Shown: in pieces, positions 6,144-7,220 of the stretch
Layout of the letters: each line of letters opens with the position of its first letter
Numbering within the stretch: position 1 is the stretch's first letter
Source of the DNA: a bacterium
GTDB lineage: Bacteria > Patescibacteriota > Patescibacteriia > Magasanikbacterales > GWA2-37-8
Assembly (NCBI GenBank): GCA_021790135.1
Contig: JAJYIJ010000051.1
Location: 1-7,220 of the forward strand
Direction of reading: 5' to 3'
Length of the DNA: 7,220 nt
The notes under the pieces: generated by a model
Databases searched by the model: none
What the model was told of the DNA's origin: nothing
The model's input: the letters and a program-made list of their open reading frames with translations, nothing else
Made by a program: the position numbers and the translations under genes

Positions 6144-6172
6144 AGTATACTCATTTTATGAGAAAAAGTCAA
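6144..6172 (-). promoter_or_regulatory. Strong sigma70-type promoter of the tRNA unit
   Basis: The minus strand has a -35 TTGACT (6172-6167), a 17-base spacer and a -10 TATACT (6149-6144). The spacer contains the small inverted repeat CTCAT-AAA-ATGAG. Transcription should start near 6137, 7 bases before the broken tRNA copy. The -35 lies 7 bases past the stop codon of the upstream HD-domain gene. The -10 region matches that of the rpsU promoter. Confidence 0.8.
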
Positions 6173-6179
6173 CCTTCTA

Positions 6180-6992
6180 TTAACCCGTTACTTCGAAACG
6201 AGAAAAAGGCTGGTGACAAGCTCCTTCTTTTGTAAAAAATTCTGTCAGCCGGGCCATCACGCGCTGACTTTCAACGTCCGCAAAAAAAGGCGAGTGAGAA
6301 ATTTCCTCACAAGCATCCTGAAGGCTGGCTTGTTTTTTATAAGCTCGTTTTCCATCGGTAGCTGAGTCAAATTGGTCAATCATTGCCAGCAAACGTGACA
6401 GTGTTAAGTCCCTTTCTGGAACTTTTATCCTTTTTTCCCATCTCTGTTCTACACTGGGAATATCGCTTCTTGCTACATTATTGCCGCCATTACCACAAGG
6501 ATAGGGTTTATTTTGAAATTCATGGTGCCGGACGGCAATGCTCGCAGCACGTGGAGCGCAATTTTTCAAAATATCATGTCCATGACGAACATGTGTTTTT
6601 ATAACTGCGAATTCTGCTTCACTCAACTTTTTTCCGTTTGCTGTTAGGCTGGGATCTTCAATTCTAATTTTGCCAATATCGTGAAACAGCGCAGCAAGCA
6701 AAAAGTCGCTCTTATCTTCTGGAGTTAATCTAAATTTATTTTTACCTTCTGGACTTAATTCCGTATCCCCCTCCTCACGTTCCAGAAAATCTATAACATC
6801 TTTCGCGGCCAAGGCAACCCTGATGGAATGCTGATAGTCAACATCATTCAGTCCATTCAATAACGGAACTAATCTTTCTAATGCTTCACCGTGATTGGCC
6901 GCCTTAAGTTCCATTAAAATTTCAGGTGGAAAAGGTTTGAAACTTTGTTTAAATATTTCTCCGCTGAGTGCTTCGTTCATAATACAATACAT
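6180..6992 (-). CDS. HD-domain (HD-GYP-like) phosphohydrolase
   Basis: HD-domain enzymes are metal-dependent phosphohydrolases; the HD-GYP branch often degrades cyclic di-nucleotides. Residue numbers count from TTG 7037, the 5' limit of the frame. Visible ligand motifs are His70 (DYQHS), His119-Asp120 (ALFHDIGKIRI), His149 with Gly153 (KTHVRHGHDIL), His171-His172-Glu173 (VRHHE) and Asp221 in LLAMIDQFDSATDGKRAY. The hallmark that should read HHExxDGxGYP is HHEFQNKPYP, one residue shorter and without DG or G, so cyclic-di-GMP activity is doubtful. No sensor, receiver or membrane domain is attached. I place the start at ATG 6992 because GGAGG (7000-6996) precedes it, although the gap is only 3 bases; ATG 6980 and TTG 7037 are alternatives. 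No terminator follows; the stop lies next to the tRNA promoter. Substrate unknown. Confidence 0.8.
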   Translation of the reverse strand: MYCIMNEALSGEIFKQSFKPFPPEILMELKAANHGEALERLVPLLNGLNDVDYQHSIRVALAAKDVIDFLEREEGDTELSPEGKNKFRLTPEDKSDFLLAALFHDIGKIRIEDPSLTANGKKLSEAEFAVIKTHVRHGHDILKNCAPRAASIAVRHHEFQNKPYPCGNGGNNVARSDIPSVEQRWEKRIKVPERDLTLSRLLAMIDQFDSATDGKRAYKKQASLQDACEEISHSPFFADVESQRVMARLTEFFTKEGACHQPFSRFEVTG

Positions 6993-6995
6993 TAA

Positions 6996-7000
6996 CCTCC
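6996..7000 (-). promoter_or_regulatory. Shine-Dalgarno GGAGG of the HD-domain gene
   Basis: GGAGG lies 3 bases before ATG 6992 and 15 bases before ATG 6980. Neither spacing is ideal, but the site argues against the TTG at 7037, which would place it inside the coding region. Confidence 0.45.
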
Positions 7001-7067
7001 AATTCTTTTTAAGCCGCTTATTTGCCCGCCATGGCAATTAATCTAAATTAAGCGCCTTTTTTGACCA

Positions 7068-7220
7068 TTAAACGTCTTTTTTTACTAGCGGTATTTCCAG
7101 AGCATCATCTATTTCTTCATCACTATATGACTGCGGTGCCAAGCCATAAAAGGGGTTCTCTAATTTTTTATAGAAATCTTCCAGTTCTATTAGTATGGAG
7201 CGAATTTCTGTACGCCTTTT
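7068..7220 (-). CDS. Unrecognised protein, C-terminal fragment
   Basis: An open frame enters from the right edge and ends at TAA (7070-7068), giving 50 residues. They start KRRTEIRSILIELEDFYKKL, predicted helical, then an acidic part with SYSDEEIDDALEIPL, ending VKKDV. I do not recognise the family. The acidic, hydrophilic end and the helix suggest a soluble protein. It lies 75 bases before the start of the HD-domain gene in the same direction with no terminator visible, so the two may be co-transcribed. The frame is supported by amino-acid-like composition only. Confidence 0.55.
   Translation of the reverse strand, partial: KRRTEIRSILIELEDFYKKLENPFYGLAPQSYSDEEIDDALEIPLVKKDV

Noticed and set aside
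7038..7067. TTAAT-TTAG-ATTAA inverted repeat between the right-edge gene and the HD gene
   Set aside because: Only 5 bp of A/T pairs, likely in AT-rich spacer by chance; no T-run or operator-like context.
1..7220. CRISPR array, transposase, prophage, toxin-antitoxin or defence genes
   Set aside because: No regularly spaced repeats and no such protein motifs were seen in any frame.

Overview
The window looks like a compact chromosomal segment of a Candidate Phyla Radiation bacterium (Patescibacteria, Parcubacteria-like). The main clue is a surface protein that joins a signal peptide, a two-helix TrbC/VirB2-like pilin module and several SbsA-type Ig-like domains, an architecture I associate with that group. 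Other hints are very short intergenic gaps, a Lys-rich N-terminal extension on HisRS and weak or absent Shine-Dalgarno sequences at half of the genes. TGA is used as a normal stop (hisS, rlmD), so the UGA-Gly code of Gracilibacteria/Absconditabacteria does not apply. No species can be named from sequence alone.

Every gene I can support lies on the minus strand, so transcription runs from high to low coordinates. From the right edge: the C-terminus of an unrecognised protein (7220-7068); an HD-GYP-like phosphohydrolase (6992-6180); a strong sigma70-type promoter (6172-6144) driving a small tRNA unit made of a broken tRNA-like copy carrying a GC-rich palindrome (6130-6077), tRNA-Ile(GAU) and tRNA-Val(GAC), closed by an intrinsic terminator (5864-5838). 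Then comes a tight cluster: RlmD-like rRNA methyltransferase (5815-4547), signal peptidase I LepB (4525-3863) and histidyl-tRNA synthetase HisS (3856-2417). A second strong promoter overlaps the hisS stop codon and drives ribosomal protein bS21 (2307-2062) behind a leader with a clear hairpin. The large surface protein starts 25 bases after bS21 and runs off the left edge (2036 to <1, 678 codons present, no stop).

Most of the segment serves translation: tRNAs, tRNA charging, rRNA modification and a small-subunit protein. LepB and the surface protein form an export theme, since LepB is the expected enzyme for the surface protein's AHA|Q signal cleavage site. The points most worth a second look are the interrupted tRNA copy sitting exactly at the start of the tRNA transcript, the near-identical core of the tRNA and bS21 promoters, the bS21 leader (hairpin, near-perfect Shine-Dalgarno and start-codon choice), the missing iron-sulfur cysteine in the RlmD homologue, and the surface protein itself. 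I saw no CRISPR array, transposase, phage gene or defence system. No gene-free stretch exceeds 300 bases except 5816-6179, which holds the tRNA unit.
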